From the NCBI GenBank assembly GCA_002900995.3, contig CM035313.1, forward strand, positions 3,632,313-3,696,312: a stretch of DNA of 64,000 nt, read 5' to 3'. Positions 35,601 to 48,700 of this stretch are shown here, piece by piece. The stretch is from Ganoderma boninense (lineage: Eukaryota > Basidiomycota > Agaricomycetes > Polyporales > Polyporaceae). Position numbers and translations under genes: made by a program. Position 1 is the stretch's first letter. Every line of letters starts with the position of its first letter. The notes beneath the pieces are model-generated. The model was given only the letters and a program-made list of their open reading frames with translations. It had not been told where the DNA came from and did not search any database.

Positions 35601-36091
35601 ACCTAAAGAGCAAGTCATAAGTAAAGTAATAATTAGTAAAATACCAGCATGCTCACAACTATGTATGTTTGAGTATCTGACCAGGACTGACATCGACTCG
35701 CAGAAGGACCGTTTCTTTATGATTATCATCGTACAGGTGGACGTTATGTGAACCTGAATTAAGTTGAAAAGACATTTAGCGAAGAGCACGTCATTACTTG
35801 GCTTCAGTATATAGCTTGAAAGCTTTATTAATAGTTTCACAGTTGATTGGGACCTTATATGCGGCGGTAAGGAAAGCAGAGATGGGAAGAAACAGGTAAT
35901 GAGACACGGTGGGTCACGCGTGACGGAACGCGTCGGTCACCCGGCTGCTGCCAAAACGGGAATTCCACCTGCAACCCTTCCCACAACCATGATCCCCCCT
36001 TGCAAGTGTACGTGAAGGGGACGCGCGCCACCGTCTACTCTCCTTCGACCGCATCCACCACCGCCCCCACTCCTCTCCATCCACCGCTGCG
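35601..36091. other. Intergenic, promoter of the XPG-family nuclease
   Basis: 491 bp, AT-rich in the first half (3' flank of QRI7). No gene seen. Confidence 0.5.
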
Positions 36092-39000
36092 ATGGGCGTC
36101 CCAGGCTTGTGGGAGGTCCGTAATCTCCCCGACTTGCGTCGCCGAGCCTGTATTCACCGCGACCGCGCAGATCGTCAACAAGGCGAGCCAGACGCGCTCC
36201 GTCGCCCACCTCGCATTCGTCGACGGCTTCGAGAAGAACGAACACGGCACCCGCTCCCTCCGCGTCGGCATCGACGCCTCCCTCTGGCTCCAGCACGTGT
36301 CCACCACCCAATGGCTCAGGGACAAGAACCCCAACGCCGCCAACGCGCGCGGAACCCACGTCGGCGACAACCCCGAGCTCCGGACCCTCTTTTTCAGGCT
36401 CGCCAGGTGGTCGAAACTCCCCGTGACCCTGCTCTTCGTGTTCGACGGACGCGAGCGGCCCAAGGTCAAGCGGGGGAGCAGGATGGGCAAGAGCGGCTCC
36501 CACCCCCACGCGCGCGGGTTTAAGGAACTGATTGAGTTGTTCGGCTGGGATTGGCGCGAGGTGCGTGCTGCTTCTCATCGCCGGCAGTGTCGGGTCCTCA
36601 GCTGATCGTCGGGTCGCGTCGTGGGGAGCTAGGCGAGAGGCGAAGCAGAGGCCGAGCTCGCGTTCCTCAACCGAGTCGGGGCCATCGACGCGGTCCTCAC
36701 GGACGACATTGACTGCCTCATATTTGGGGCGCGCACGATTCTGAAAAAGTGAGTTCCCTTTCGCCTCTTGCCCCCTTCTGTCGCGCAAAAGCCCGGAGTC
36801 CGTGACTAGTGTCCTCTGCCACGCTTTTCCCCGGCGTTGAAACATATGAGCAGGTCCTTGCGACGAATCTGCCCCAAGATCCAGTCCCAGTTTGCACGGC
36901 ATCATTTACGTGACAACACCCAATTCAGCCACAAACTGCTCTGGGTGGTTAAGGTGCTTCTGACTCCTGTGTCCTCTGCTTCCGGATATCGCACTCCCCG
37001 CATGACCGACTATGGCTGCAAAAATGTAATCTCGCCGTTTCGCGAAAGACCTTTTTCGGTAGCGTCATAGGTCGATGCCGTTCGGCTACCTCTCCCTTCG
37101 CCTTCCCCCAACAGCTTCCTGCCATCTCAAAAGTACTAAACGATCAATGCAGCTTCAGCCTCAATCTCTCCGGTAACAAAGCCGACCCGCCAAAGGACAC
37201 CAACGGCAGAAACAGCATCCACCACGCCCGTGTCTACACCGCCGACGAGATCGAGCGGCATCCTGACGTCAAACTCACCCGCGGCGGCCTCATCCTCTTC
37301 GCCCTCATGTCGGGTGGCGACTACGACGACGTACGTCCCCTCATGGGTGTGATCCTAAGCACACGGACTTGAACTTGCATTTCCCCTTCGCAGGGTCTGT
37401 TCAGGTGCGGGCCGAGCATGGCGCACGCGATGGCGCGCCAGCGGTTTGGAGACGAGCTCGTCGCGGCGTACGAGCAGCATAACGGCGAAGGCCCCCGCTT
37501 CATCCTCTGGCTCGAGCAGTGGCGCCGCGCCCTGCAAACCGCGATCCGCGCAAACTCACAGGGCCTCATGGCGCGCGCCGCACCGCACTTTGTCATTCCC
37601 CCAGAATGGCCCAAGCTCTCCACCCTCGCGCTGTACGTCCGGCCCCTCACGAGCGCGTCCGCATCTGGCAACTCGCAAGGCGGGGGCGCACCGCGGAGTC
37701 GACGGCCGTTCGACCTGCCGGGGCTCGCGTGGTGGTGCGAGAAGCACTTCGAGGAGTGGGGGTACAAGTCTGCGCTGCTGAAGCGCTTCCACCACCAGCT
37801 CACGCACGGGCTCGTCCTCCACGTCCTCCGGCACGCCGCGCTCGAGGCGGACAGGCGCGAGAGGGACAGACAGGTCGCGCGCGGTAGCCGGCCCGGAGAG
37901 GCCAGCGTCCGCGGGCCCCTCCAGCCGCCGCCGCACGAGGGCGTCGGGACGTCGGCCGCGCTCGTCAGGGCCTGCCTTGCGCCCAAGATGCGGGGCGGTG
38001 GGTACGCGGCGCAGAGGAACGTCGACATGGAGGCCCTCAGACCGGCGTTCGTGAGGCCTGATACCCCGGAACCTGAGGACCGTAATAGGAGCGTCAACGG
38101 CGGTGGACTCGGACCCGGAGCAGCCGCTGGCATGGACCCTGTCGAGGAGACTCACCCGCTCGTCGTGGAGATCACGCGCACTCGCGAGCACGTTTCCACG
38201 GACAACTTGCTCGAGTATCGGGTCAAGGTGTGTCCGCGGCAGATCATGTCCATTGCGGAGTCTGGCGTTCGAGGCCTTCATCCTGAGCCGGGGCCCCGGA
38301 AGAGAACGGTGAAGTTTGTGGAGGATGAACCGGACGACCCGGATGCGGAGGGTGATGGTGACGAATATGAGGACGAGGGGAACGGCAAGCGAAAGAAGAA
38401 GCATGCAAAGAAGACGGACCTCAACGACGACGTGCTGTTCTGGATACCGGCCACCATCATGAAGCAGGTCCACCCTGCTTTGGTCCACGATTGGGAGCAG
38501 AGGAGGGGTAGAGGGGCTCGGGCAGGGGGTGCAAACGTGAACCCTGCGCCGAGGGCCAGAGCAGCCGCTATTCCTCACCATATAGCACCTGAAGTAAACC
38601 CTCGAGCTCTTGGCCCGGCCCCGGTTCCTCCTCCCGCTGCGGCGCCACCTCCTCTTCCACCTCCTCCCCCGGCCCCGCAGCGTCCTGGTCGAGGAAAGGG
38701 CAAAGCACGCGCACGCCGTAACGATGAGTACGACTACTTCACCATTAATCCGTTCGCATCCGCCTCACCGCCACGGCACGACTTCAACCCAATGGCTGAC
38801 ACATCGCTCCCCTTCCGCGTCTGCGGTTTCATTTTCTCTTGGCCAGACCCTGACGACCCGGATCACCTCATCGTGGATACAGAAGAGAGGGACGATCTAC
38901 CGACTATGGTGAACTACAAAGAGCTGGAAACCGCTGGCGTCTATGGCGAGTACGGCCCCCCTGCTAGTGCATCTCAGGGAGTACCGAGGACACAGGCTCG

Positions 39001-40246
39001 GGCGCGAGTGCCACCAGCAAGCTCTAGTGCGAGGCGCTCTGCAGCTGGGGCCCCACCGGCTCAACCTTCCGCCTCGGCATCCAGGTCAGACGACGCAGCG
39101 GCGGGCGTGGGCGTGGACTTGGACGACAATCTCGCGGCGATCGTGGCAGCGGCGTCTCAGCCAAGCGCCAGCGGAAGAAACCAGTCCCAGCGCAACGCCG
39201 CGCGGTCGAGGAAGAGAAATGGGAATGATTTCAATGGCAGTCAAAATGGCGACGACGACTTCGGACCGTGGGTCGAGCCCGAAGACGGTAGAAGAAACAG
39301 GTACAGCCTGCATGCCGCCGAGATCGACCGGCTGCTCGGAATTGGCGCCAACGGCGAGCCCATCCCAATACCAAAGCGGAAGGCGAAGGCTCGCGGCAGG
39401 CGAATCCGCGCGCCTGAGCCTCCTCCTCCTCCCACGACGAGCTCTGCTAGCGCGGAGAGAGGGAGGAATGACGGCAAAGGAAAGGAACGTGCCGACAGGG
39501 AGACTTCTAACGCGAAACGCAGGAAGACGGTGCATGAGGCCGTCGTGCAGCCGACACCGTCGTCTGCTGCCTCTCGCCCCAGCATGGGTGGATCCGCATC
39601 CACGTCTCGCAAGCAATGGCACGCTGAACCCCTGTTCTTGGAGCCGGACTCAGACTCGTCACGCTCGCCGTCGCCATTCAATGGTTTGCGGTCCTCGTCC
39701 CCCGCGCTTCCTCCCCCACTGTCCTCCTCGTTCCCTACCCCGTCTACCTCATGCTCGCTCGCCGAGCGTATCCCGCTGCCACCGTCGTCATCGCCGTGCG
39801 CTCCGAGGCAGCGTGGCCCGGACCTGGACGACGTGATCAGCATCTCAAGCGACTCGGAGGGCGAACCTATCGCCGACCATGATCGTCAAGCTCTGTCAGG
39901 CGACGAGTGGCTTCTGAACTTCCCGCCATTCAACGGTACCCCGTCCGTCTATAGCCAGCGAAAGGCGCGCCAGTCGCAGCACCCTCTCCGTGCGGCGCCC
40001 GCCGCTGACGTTAATACTCTTTCGGACGCCGAGGTCGATGACGCGATGGACCTGGACCCGGAGACGCTTATTGCTGATGACGTGCGGCGGGAGGTTTCCA
40101 CATCCTCAATGTCCGCTACGCCTCGGGCGCACCGCAGCGTCCCTCTGCGGTCTTCCTTCCTCAGCAACGCGCTCGACGTGAGCATGGAGGGCGATACGCC
40201 GGGAGACTTTTTCAGGGACGCTACGCAGGTGAGAAGGCTGAAGTAA
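36092..40246 (+). CDS. XPG/Rad2-family nuclease, Yen1/GEN1-like Holliday-junction resolvase
   Basis: join(36092..36115, 36171..36560, 36633..36748, 37153..37330, 37394..40246) = 1186 aa. Begins MGVPGLWE, as XPG nucleases do, with the free N-terminus at the active site. XPG-N carboxylate in LRVGIDASLWLQ; DGRERPKVKRG; XPG-I acidic cluster ARGEAEAELAFLNR...AVLTDDIDCLIFG (about 139-170); third acidic site SGGDYDDGL (about 230-238); then a helix-hairpin-like region. From about residue 380 the protein is disordered, with acidic patches, polyproline and many Ser/Arg stretches, and an RKKKHAKK-type basic run near 330 (possible NLS). FEN1 (about 380 aa) lacks such a tail, and EXO1 has a different start. 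Intron 3 is 404 nt. Role: cleaves Holliday junctions and flaps late in recombination repair. Confidence 0.85.
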
Positions 40247-41312
40247 TCCTATTATGTTATGTAGAAGTATTTGACTATTCGCGTGTGTTCATGTGACGCC
40301 TGGGTTACGTTTCATTGTGGTTATCGGTGCTATTACCGCGTGGCGCCATCGGATACGCTTTGAGTTTCTCGTCCACTCTAAGCACCAGAGCTGATCTGCA
40401 GTGGCCTTTTCTCTTCGTGCGATACCTTCACATTACGTTTCCCGCCCTCGACACCGCTATTGGACACCTTACCGCACTTGCCTGTTTGCCGTACTCCGTC
40501 CATTCTGGCAGAGCAGTTTTGTTACCTCATCGCTGCTTTCAGTGTACCTTTAGTTAATCTAATTTAGTACCCCTACGCCTCATAATACACGTCCATTCCT
40601 CCGTCGTTCTCGCCTGCTTCTCCACATGCCAGCGTCAAGATGGTAATACTGTAGCCAGGGATCTTCTCTCGCAGCCACCTTCGGGAATGGAAGATATATT
40701 GTAGGTCCATAGTGAGCTGGTTGTGGCCCGTGTCTGGCACTATTATGGGAGCCTTCCCTGCATAGCATCCTGGTAGCATTCTTGAGTTATACTTGGCGGC
40801 GGCATCGTTCAATCATGGGATGTGGGAGATTGGATGGGTTCAATACCACCGACTGCACCCTACTGATCGCTATGTGTTGTCTTCGAAAAGGTAGCGGACA
40901 AATTACAATGGAAGGCAATGCTAGAGGTGTGGTTTACGGCACGCCAAGGCTCGGATAGTGACCCCCGTGAGTGGAAGACGTTCATGTTCGCGAGCCTCGT
41001 CGCCCGTCGTGGGTATCATTTTCAGCCACGAATACTAGAAGTACATGAAACGGGAAAAGGCAAAGCACCAGGGAAAATAAACACATACTCGTGCTTCGTG
41101 CAAAAAGGTAAGTAAAAACTGGGCGTACAACCCAAACTGATCGTAATAACCATAGGATTTAGTACGCCCGCACTGCCGCCATAGGTAGTTAGTAAGTAAA
41201 TAGCACGATGCACGGCCGAACCCTATATTGGCGAAAGCGTCAAAGCAGGAGCACTGAGTACCGAGCAGCAACGAATCAACCACGATCTTCCCCCGTCCAT
41301 CCCGCCAGCCCG
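40247..41312. other. Convergent 3' flanks, no gene recognised
   Basis: 1066 bp between the resolvase stop and the amidohydrolase stop. AT-richer. Only short open frames. Confidence 0.45.
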
Positions 41313-44300
41313 TCAGATCGCGCCGTAGACCGGCTTGCCGTCGATGACGGTGGCGACGACCCTGGTATCGAGGACCTTCCGCGGGGCGATCGTCATGATG
41401 TCCTGCGAGAGCACGACGAAGTCGGCGAACTTGCCGGGCGCGATCGAGCCGAGGATGCCGTCCGTGAACGACGCGTACGCGGGGTCGATCGTCATCCCTG
41501 TGCCACGAGGAACAAAAAAACGACGACGCCGGTGCGATAAACGCGAGGGGGGCGAAACGTACGTCAGTTCACGCCGACTACATAGCTGTGGGAAAGCGCG
41601 ACGGGATCGGGGGGCCGCGAGCCACCGCTGCGAGCGCGACGAGACGGAAACGGCGGCCGCCTCGAGTGCACCGTGACAGGCTTGGGGAGAATGACGCACC
41701 TTTGAGCGCCTCTTCGCGCGTCATTCGCTGTTCGGGGAACCTGAGGCGCGCCAGGGTCAGTACACGGTGGGTACGCGGAGGCGCGGGACGACGAGGCGGA
41801 TAGCGAGAAACGCAAGGCGGTGTGTTCGGACGTCATACGGGCATCTGGCTGGTAGGAAGAGGGCCGGAGAAGCAAGTCCCGTGCGGGGGCCGGACGGAGA
41901 TGAAGAGCATGGGGGGAGTAGAGAAGGGGGACAAGGGGAGAGGCATAGAGAGAGATAGACATACCAGCCGCCAGGCCCGTGGGGGGACGTGCCGTCGGGC
42001 GATACGCGCGTAATGGCGGCGTAGAAGCCGGCGAGCGGGTTCATGTCTTCGACGGGGAAGTCCGAGCCGAGGGTGATGCGGGCGCCGTGGTCGATGATGC
42101 TCCGGAACGCGTACAGGCCTTTGACGCGCTCGGGGCCCTGGGCGAGGGAAGAGGGGGAAGGGGAAAGGATGGGCGATTAGTAGCAGTACCGGTGGGCATC
42201 ATGCAGAGTGAGATCGGGGTGGGGATGGGAGCGGAACGTACTAGACGGTCCTCGGCAAACCACATGTCACTGATTCTGCGAGGATGCAAAGGGACTGGGT
42301 TTCAGCGAGCACGCTCAGGGTCGGCGAGAAGCGAGAAGAAGGGCGCGCGATGCGCCGTACGGAGAAGGAGAGAGGACGAGAGAGTGTGTGTGCGTGCGGA
42401 TATGAATTAGCGATACTGACGCGTGGGTGGGCTGGACGCTCGCGATAACTGATCGGGACGGCGCGGAATGCAAAATAGCGGTCAGATGAGCGGGATACGC
42501 GCACCGTCGATTCGCGAAGGACGGCTTACCTCCGAGGTCGCCAAAGCGGGCCATGTCCTTCTGCGCCAAGATTTGCGCGTGCTCGAGGCGGGGGCGGAGG
42601 GCAGAGACATTTGCCTGTGCGAGAGCGGCCTCGAAGGCGTCGAGAACGACGCCGTTGGCGCGGTCGCCGATGGCGTGCACGTTCTGCGGCATAGGCGTTA
42701 GTTGGTCGCACATTCAGGTTCAGATTGAAATTTCGCTTTGGTTGTGAGTTCGGAGTTGGAGAAGGCCGTGGAAGCGCCATGCGGCAAACGCCAGACCGGC
42801 ACAGGGATGGGAGACGCAGTCGGAGGGTGCAAGGGACTTACGACTTGCCAGCCATCCTTCATGAATTTGGGGATGACCTCGTTCAAGGTCTCTGGGGCGA
42901 TCCGCATGAATCCGCGCGTCTCGGGGTTGTCAGCATAGGGCTCATACAACTGCTCGACAAGGTAGGCGCCAGGGCAAGATTAAAATGGAGAGAATCGTGA
43001 GTTGAATGATAACCGTGTGTGTATAGCCGCGAAATCGATCTCACCGCCGCACCGCCAGACCGGAGCGCGCCTAGAAAAGTGAGCACATGGGTTCAGCATG
43101 ATCACCAGGGCGTTTGAGGGCCCAGAACAGGGATCAGGGAGAGCCCACGAAGATGGAAATGGACTTGCCATCTGCGAATATCTTGACGCTGCGCACGCTG
43201 AGACGATTGTTGCCGGCGAGGATGATCTTCTCGAACGAGTCGCCCCAATATGCGGCGGTCTCATCGAAGTACTTCATGCCGTACACGCGAATCTATGAAG
43301 GCCTCGCTAGCGTCAGCCACAGGATCAGGGGCGCGCAGGGGGAGGATTGGGGCGTGCGGAGATGAAAAGAAGGCGGGTTCGCTCACCGGGAGCTGGGCGG
43401 ACTGGGCTTCTCTTCGGGAGCGGGGCGCAAACATTAATGGAGTGAGCGCTGCGTCCGAATCGACGCTCGAGGCAGGGAGGGCAGATGACCGACCTGCGGA
43501 AAAACTCGAGCGAGACGGGGTTGAAGCCCGCGTCATGCACGGACGTGAGGCCGACGCGGTGCGCGTCCTTGACGGTGGCGGCGAAGCGCTTTTGAAGCTG
43601 CTTGTAGGTGGGCTCTGGGCGGACGACGAGGTCCTGCGCGTTGTCCAGGAACACGCCTGATCGGGATCAGGAGGCAGAACCCGGTGCGGCGCCGCAGAGG
43701 CCCGCCGATAGAGTTCGATCGGGTCAGCGCAGGGGATCGAAAAGAAGCGGGCGAGGGTGCGCCGCCAGTGTCAAAGTAAGTAGACGCACCGGTGGGCTTC
43801 CCGAACGAGTCGCGCACGATCACGCCTCCCTCGACCTCGCTGGGAAGGGGTTCTATCGATTTGAGCACGGCAGACGAGACCCAGAGCGCATGTCCGTCCT
43901 TGCTCTGGAGCACTACTGGCCGCCCTGCTACGATCGGATCCGCCTCGAGCGCGTGCTGAGCGGAGAGTGGGCTACGTCAGTCAGTGCCAATGGGAGTGCA
44001 AAGGGAGGTTAGCTGTACGTAGGTGGGCCACTCTTCGAGTAACCACTTGGTGTGGTCCCAACCCCAGCCTTCGACGAATTTGGTCTTATCGTCGAGAATG
44101 TCTGGATCGGCAAGGATGTATGCCTTCACACGCTCGACGGTCTCTGTAGTGGGTGGGACGAGATGGTAAGGCGTCTCGCCGACGATTGAAAAACGCGCGG
44201 GATGCCGACCTGCAATGCTTGCCGTTCCCTCGAGCGGCATTTGTTTTGTCGCGCCATATTCGAGCACGTGTGTGTGCGAGTCTGTAGAGCGCGTCGAGAA

Positions 44301-44897
44301 GCGCAAGGGCGATTCGAAATTTCTGTATCAGACAGCGGGGTGTATCAAAGAAGCGAAGGACCTACCGCTCAAACCCGGGACGACGACTTGGCCTCGGGCG
44401 AGGTACCGGACCTGGAGCCGGTGAGAGGAGATCTCGCGCCAGTGGGCTTGGACACGATCTGTCGATGAAGGCAGTATGAGATTATACATTAACGTTGAGT
44501 TAAGGAGGGCGATCGGGATTCGGATTAGGGATGTAGTACGGGGGACGATGGATCACGCACCGAATGATCCGGAGAAGAGGAATTTGTCGCGGTGGACGAG
44601 GAAGCATTCGGGGCGGGGGTTTTCCGGGTGGACGGTATAGATCTGGTGTGCGCCTTCGCGGGAGCAGAGCGCGTAGGAGTCGGCAAGGGGCGCGGAGGCA
44701 GAGCGCGAGGGGCCAAAGGTGTGGTAGAGGTAGTAGGAGAAGGAGACGGAGACGAGGGCGAGGAGGACCTTGGCGGCGCGAGTGGTGGGCGGAGAGGGTG
44801 CGTGGGAAGAGTCGTGGGAGGGGGCGGGGGTGGACCTGGCAGGGGAAGGAGAGTTTCCAGGCGAGGCGCGTTTGCGGAGGTCTTGGGAGGGAGGCAT
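41313..44897 (-). CDS. TM-anchored amidohydrolase (YtcJ/NfdA-like metal-dependent hydrolase)
   Basis: complement(join(41313..41497, 41700..41740, 41965..42137, 42242..42269, 42421..42448, 42530..42683, 42842..42949, 43045..43070, 43169..43292, 43387..43411, 43494..43656, 43790..43955, 44019..44143, 44210..44281, 44366..44458, 44561..44897)) = 615 aa, all sixteen phases close. N-terminal TM anchor AAKVLLALVSVSFSYYLYHT after a cytosolic Pro/Ser stretch. Amidohydrolase landmarks: VVPGLSDSHTHVLEYG (HxH metal site), WGWDHTKW, LQSKDGHALWVSS, FADGALRSGGAAL, NVHAIGDRANG (metal-site His), LEHAQIL, ASVQPTHA, ITLGSDFPVE (Asp) and the closing beta-domain GSIAPGKFADFVVLSQD. Relatives hydrolyse N-formyl or amide substrates; substrate unknown. 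Four micro-exons of 25-28 nt and one GC-AG intron (donor GCAAGT at 43168). Confidence 0.9.
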
Positions 44898-45791
44898 GGC
44901 GAGGAGGAGAGGACGAAGGTGGGCGGTTGTGGGGAGCGGACCGGGAGGATTGGGCCTATAAGTAGGAAGAAGGAAGGAAGGGGAGCGATGAGAAAGCAGG
45001 GTCACGCTGACAGGATGTGGAAGGGGAGAGGAAGGGCGCGAGTAATGCGTCTAGGGCAAACAATCAAGCATGAGCCGTAGGCGGAGGGCACGGCAAGAGG
45101 AGAGGTGGCCAGCCGACAGTCCCCTCCGTGCCCTCTTCGCTTGGGTTCCAGCAGCCCGGCACATCATTACAGTCTGAGTAAGTTGGTAATTGGCGTAGCG
45201 CGCGCCTGCCCACTGCGGGCGCTAGAATGCGATGTACGAATGTTCGGGCGCTGGAGAGAGGGTCGGGTCAAGATCCACGCAAGAAGCGCGGCTAAAAAGG
45301 ACCAGGAGAGAGCACATGGCGTGCCAGAAACGAGGTTGGGAACTCGCGGTGCAGCACATCGGGCAGCTCTCGCACTGGCGGGGGACGGAGCCCTTTGAAA
45401 GGGAGACTCACCCGGCAGCTCCTGGTGGGAACGGGGCCAAGCACTGTAAAAGGACAGAACACTGCGCAGACTAAGAAGCAGACTAACCTCGTACAATCGA
45501 GCCCGCCTGCTAACCAGCCTCTGACCGCGCACACGAGTCTCAGTCAAGTTCGACGTACAGCCTCAGACGCCGAAACCGCGGGCTGCGAGATTGTGACTGT
45601 GACAGCACGTGGCACCGTCACAGGCCACGTCGGTGTCATGGCCGTGGCGTCATCGACGAGCCCATGTCCGGTGGCCCTAGCTTGAAACTCGGCGTGCTCG
45701 CCAGTCTCGACCCCGTCTTCCTCCCGCCCTCTGTCGGCCTCCGCCTCGTCGGCATCTGTCCTCGCTGTCCTTTGGCTCTCGCTGGTCCTCG
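44898..45791. other. Divergent promoter region (amidohydrolase / HRD1)
   Basis: 894 bp. No gene recognised; contains the ACGTG-type motif cluster listed separately. Confidence 0.5.
45601..45655 (+). promoter_or_regulatory. Cluster of ACGTG/GACGTGG-like motifs upstream of HRD1
   Basis: CACGTG at 45606, CCACGTC at 45625 (GACGTGG on the other strand) and GGCGTCAT at 45646, about 140-190 bp before the HRD1 ATG. GACGTGG is the core of the animal XBP1/ATF6 unfolded-protein-response element and HRD1 is a classical UPR target, so this may be a UPR site. Motif match and reasoning only. Confidence 0.3.
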
Positions 45792-48700
45792 ATGCCTGTC
45801 CACGATGTCCTCCGCCAGCGAGTCCAGCCTCTCACCGCTGCCGTCACCTCCAACAGGATCTTCCTCTACTCCGTCTTCTCCTCCTTTGCCGTCGCTGCCA
45901 CCATAGCCAACGCATGTCGTGCCCACAGCACCTTCTACTCCGTCTCCATCTATCTCGCAAAGAGCAGTCGCAGTGTCTTGGTATGCACCCCGTTTCATCC
46001 CCTCCTCCCTTTCTCCTCATGTCCTCTCCAGGTCCTTGCCAACTTCGGCTTCATCTGCGCTCTCCTCTTCGGTCGTCTCCTCCAGAACCTCTTCTTTGGT
46101 TCCCTCCAGCCCCGCGAGGTCGAAGTATGTTGCTCTACGCTCCGTTTCCTCGTCTGCTCCTTCATCGCCTCCACAGCGTCTCTACGACCAGACATGGATG
46201 TTCGTCACAGAGTCCCTCCTCGCCTTCACCATCTTCCGTGACGAGTTCGACGTCCCTTTCCTCCTCATGTTTGGTTTCCTCCTCTTCGTCAAGTGTTTCC
46301 ACTGGCTCATGGCCGACCGCGTCGAGTCCGTGCGTACACCGCCCATCTTCCCCACTAGCCTACTACTAACATTTCATTTCCTCTCTAGATGGATCAGACA
46401 AACTACCCAGGCCCTCCTACCCTCTTTCACGTTCGCGTCAATTCCCTCTTCCTTGTCCTCTGGGCCATAGACACCGTCATGTTTGTCTTCGCCGTCGAGA
46501 GCACCTTGACCCATGGCGTCGGAGGTATGGTCTTGTTTGCAAGCGAGGTACGCCACTCTTCGTCTCTGTCCATCTTTCAGACGACTATATGCGCTTCATA
46601 TGGGCTCCTGCACGCATGCGAGCCCCTGGAAATTAGAGCTTCTCCCTGAGCTGCGGCGTATACCGCTCGACCGTGAAACCTACGTTTAGTCGGTTAGAGT
46701 GCTCTGCGATCGTTCTCTCCATCCCTGGTAATGCTGCATAGCAAGCGAAATTAACGCACATCACTGTCCAGTACGCCATCCTCCTCGCAAGTGCTCTCAA
46801 CGCCATGCTCCGATACTTCCTCTCCATCCTTGACTTACGTAGGGCTCGCGCTCGCGGAGGCGAGAACGCACCTCCATGGGAAAACAAGAGCATGTACATT
46901 TTCTACATCGAGCTCCTCACCGGTGTGTCTCTAGTCCCACAGACCTCTCGGGCACCCTCCAAGCCCTACTCACGTCCCTGCCCTTGCGCTAGACTTCCTC
47001 AAGCTCGCGACGTACATGACCTTCTTCATGATCATCCTGACCTTCTACGGCCTGCCGCTCAACATCATCCGCGACGTCTTCGTCACCGCCCGGTCGTTCA
47101 TCACCCGTCTCCGCGCCCTTGTCCGCTACCACAACGCCACGCGCGACATGGATCGACGCTACCCCGACGCAACTGAGGCCGACCTTGCGGAGATGTCCGA
47201 TCGCACCTGTATCATCTGCCGCGAGGAGATGCAGTCGCGCTCCCCGCCCCAGCCGGGCCCAGCCGACCAAGGCGCGGACCCGGGGGCGACCGCGCCTGAG
47301 GGCGAGCAACCACAACAGCCTCCAGCTCCGCCTGCCGACGGCCCCAATATGACGCCCAAGAAGCTGCCATGCGGGCACATCTTCCACTTCCAATGCCTCC
47401 GCTCCTGGCTCGAGCGCCAGCAGAGCTGTCCGACGTGGTTCGTTGCATATTCTATTCAGCCGCGCGGGCATTCCCGTGCGCCGCAGAGCCAGAATCTGAC
47501 AGATTTGCATTGCCGTTTGCTTTTTTGCCTTTCTCCAGCCGCCGCACGGTGCTCGAGAACAACACGCCCAACGCAAACGCGAATCCAAACCAGGCTCAAC
47601 CCCGCGCTGCTCAGCCGCGTCCGGGTGCCGCTCCTGTCCCCGGGGCGCCCGTCGTACCGGGGCAACAACAGCAACAGCAACAGGCCGCGGCGAATCCCCT
47701 CGGATGGGTCGGACGGTTCTTTGGATTGCCCCCGCAGGTTCCGGCGCTCGATCCGCAGTTCCCGGGTGCACAAGCGCAAGCGCAGAGGCAAGGCCAGTTC
47801 GCGCAAGGCGCCGCACCTCTCAATCCGCTCTTCCAGCAGCAGCAGCAGCAACAGCCCAACCCAGGCTTGCGGTGGGTACCACGACCACCACTGCCTGGGC
47901 CCGGGCCAGCGCCGCCTCCACCTCCACCGTTTTACGATCCCGTGCACGGGTGGCAGCACCAGCAACAGCCACCTCAGCTGCAGCCTCCACCCGTTTTCAG
48001 GGGGTTCTATGGGCCAGGTCAAGCGTGGCAGCCGTGGGGAGCAGGAGAGCCTGGATGGTATGCGCCTCAGCAGCCACCACAACCACATCATCCACACCAA
48101 CACCAACAGCCGAACGTGCCCAACCAGACTCCGGACGTCCCAGCGCCGCCAGTGCCCACGCCGAGCGTGGACGTTGCGGATGATGACGATCACGAGCGCG
48201 CGCCAGCGCCAACACCTACCAGCCCTGGTGCTGGTGCTGGTGTACCTTCAGCAGAGCCGAGTACGCGCACCGATGCCGCTGCGTCAGCTCCTGTTGCTGC
48301 AGAGCCGGAACTTCCCAGCGATCCGAGGGCAGCTGCGACGCTCGCCGCGCTCAGGCGGCGCCAAAACGCGTCCGCGTCTCCTGCCGCTGCGACGCCAGGG
48401 CAGTCCACCCCCGCGCCAGCACCAGAGCTAGAGTCAGACAGCTCGGCTCGGGGCACGAGCAGGCACGGATCGGGGTCCAGCGCCAGCGCGACTGCCGCCC
48501 TCACGGCGAACGGCGCGACGCCGTCGTCCTCGTCTGCGTCATCTTCGTCGTCGGCTCCCCCCGCGCCCGACCGGAACAATCCTCTACATACACACGCACA
48601 TGGAGGCCTGCCACCGCTGATCCCGTTGTATGATACGAGCGTCGTCCAGCCGACGCGCGTCGCAGGAGCGAGCGCCGGATCGTACTTCGCTGCTCCATAC

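Noticed and set aside
35937..36905. Long minus-strand frame opposite the XPG nuclease
   Set aside because: Antisense shadow of GC-rich coding sequence; the plus strand carries MGVPGLWE and the XPG-N motifs.
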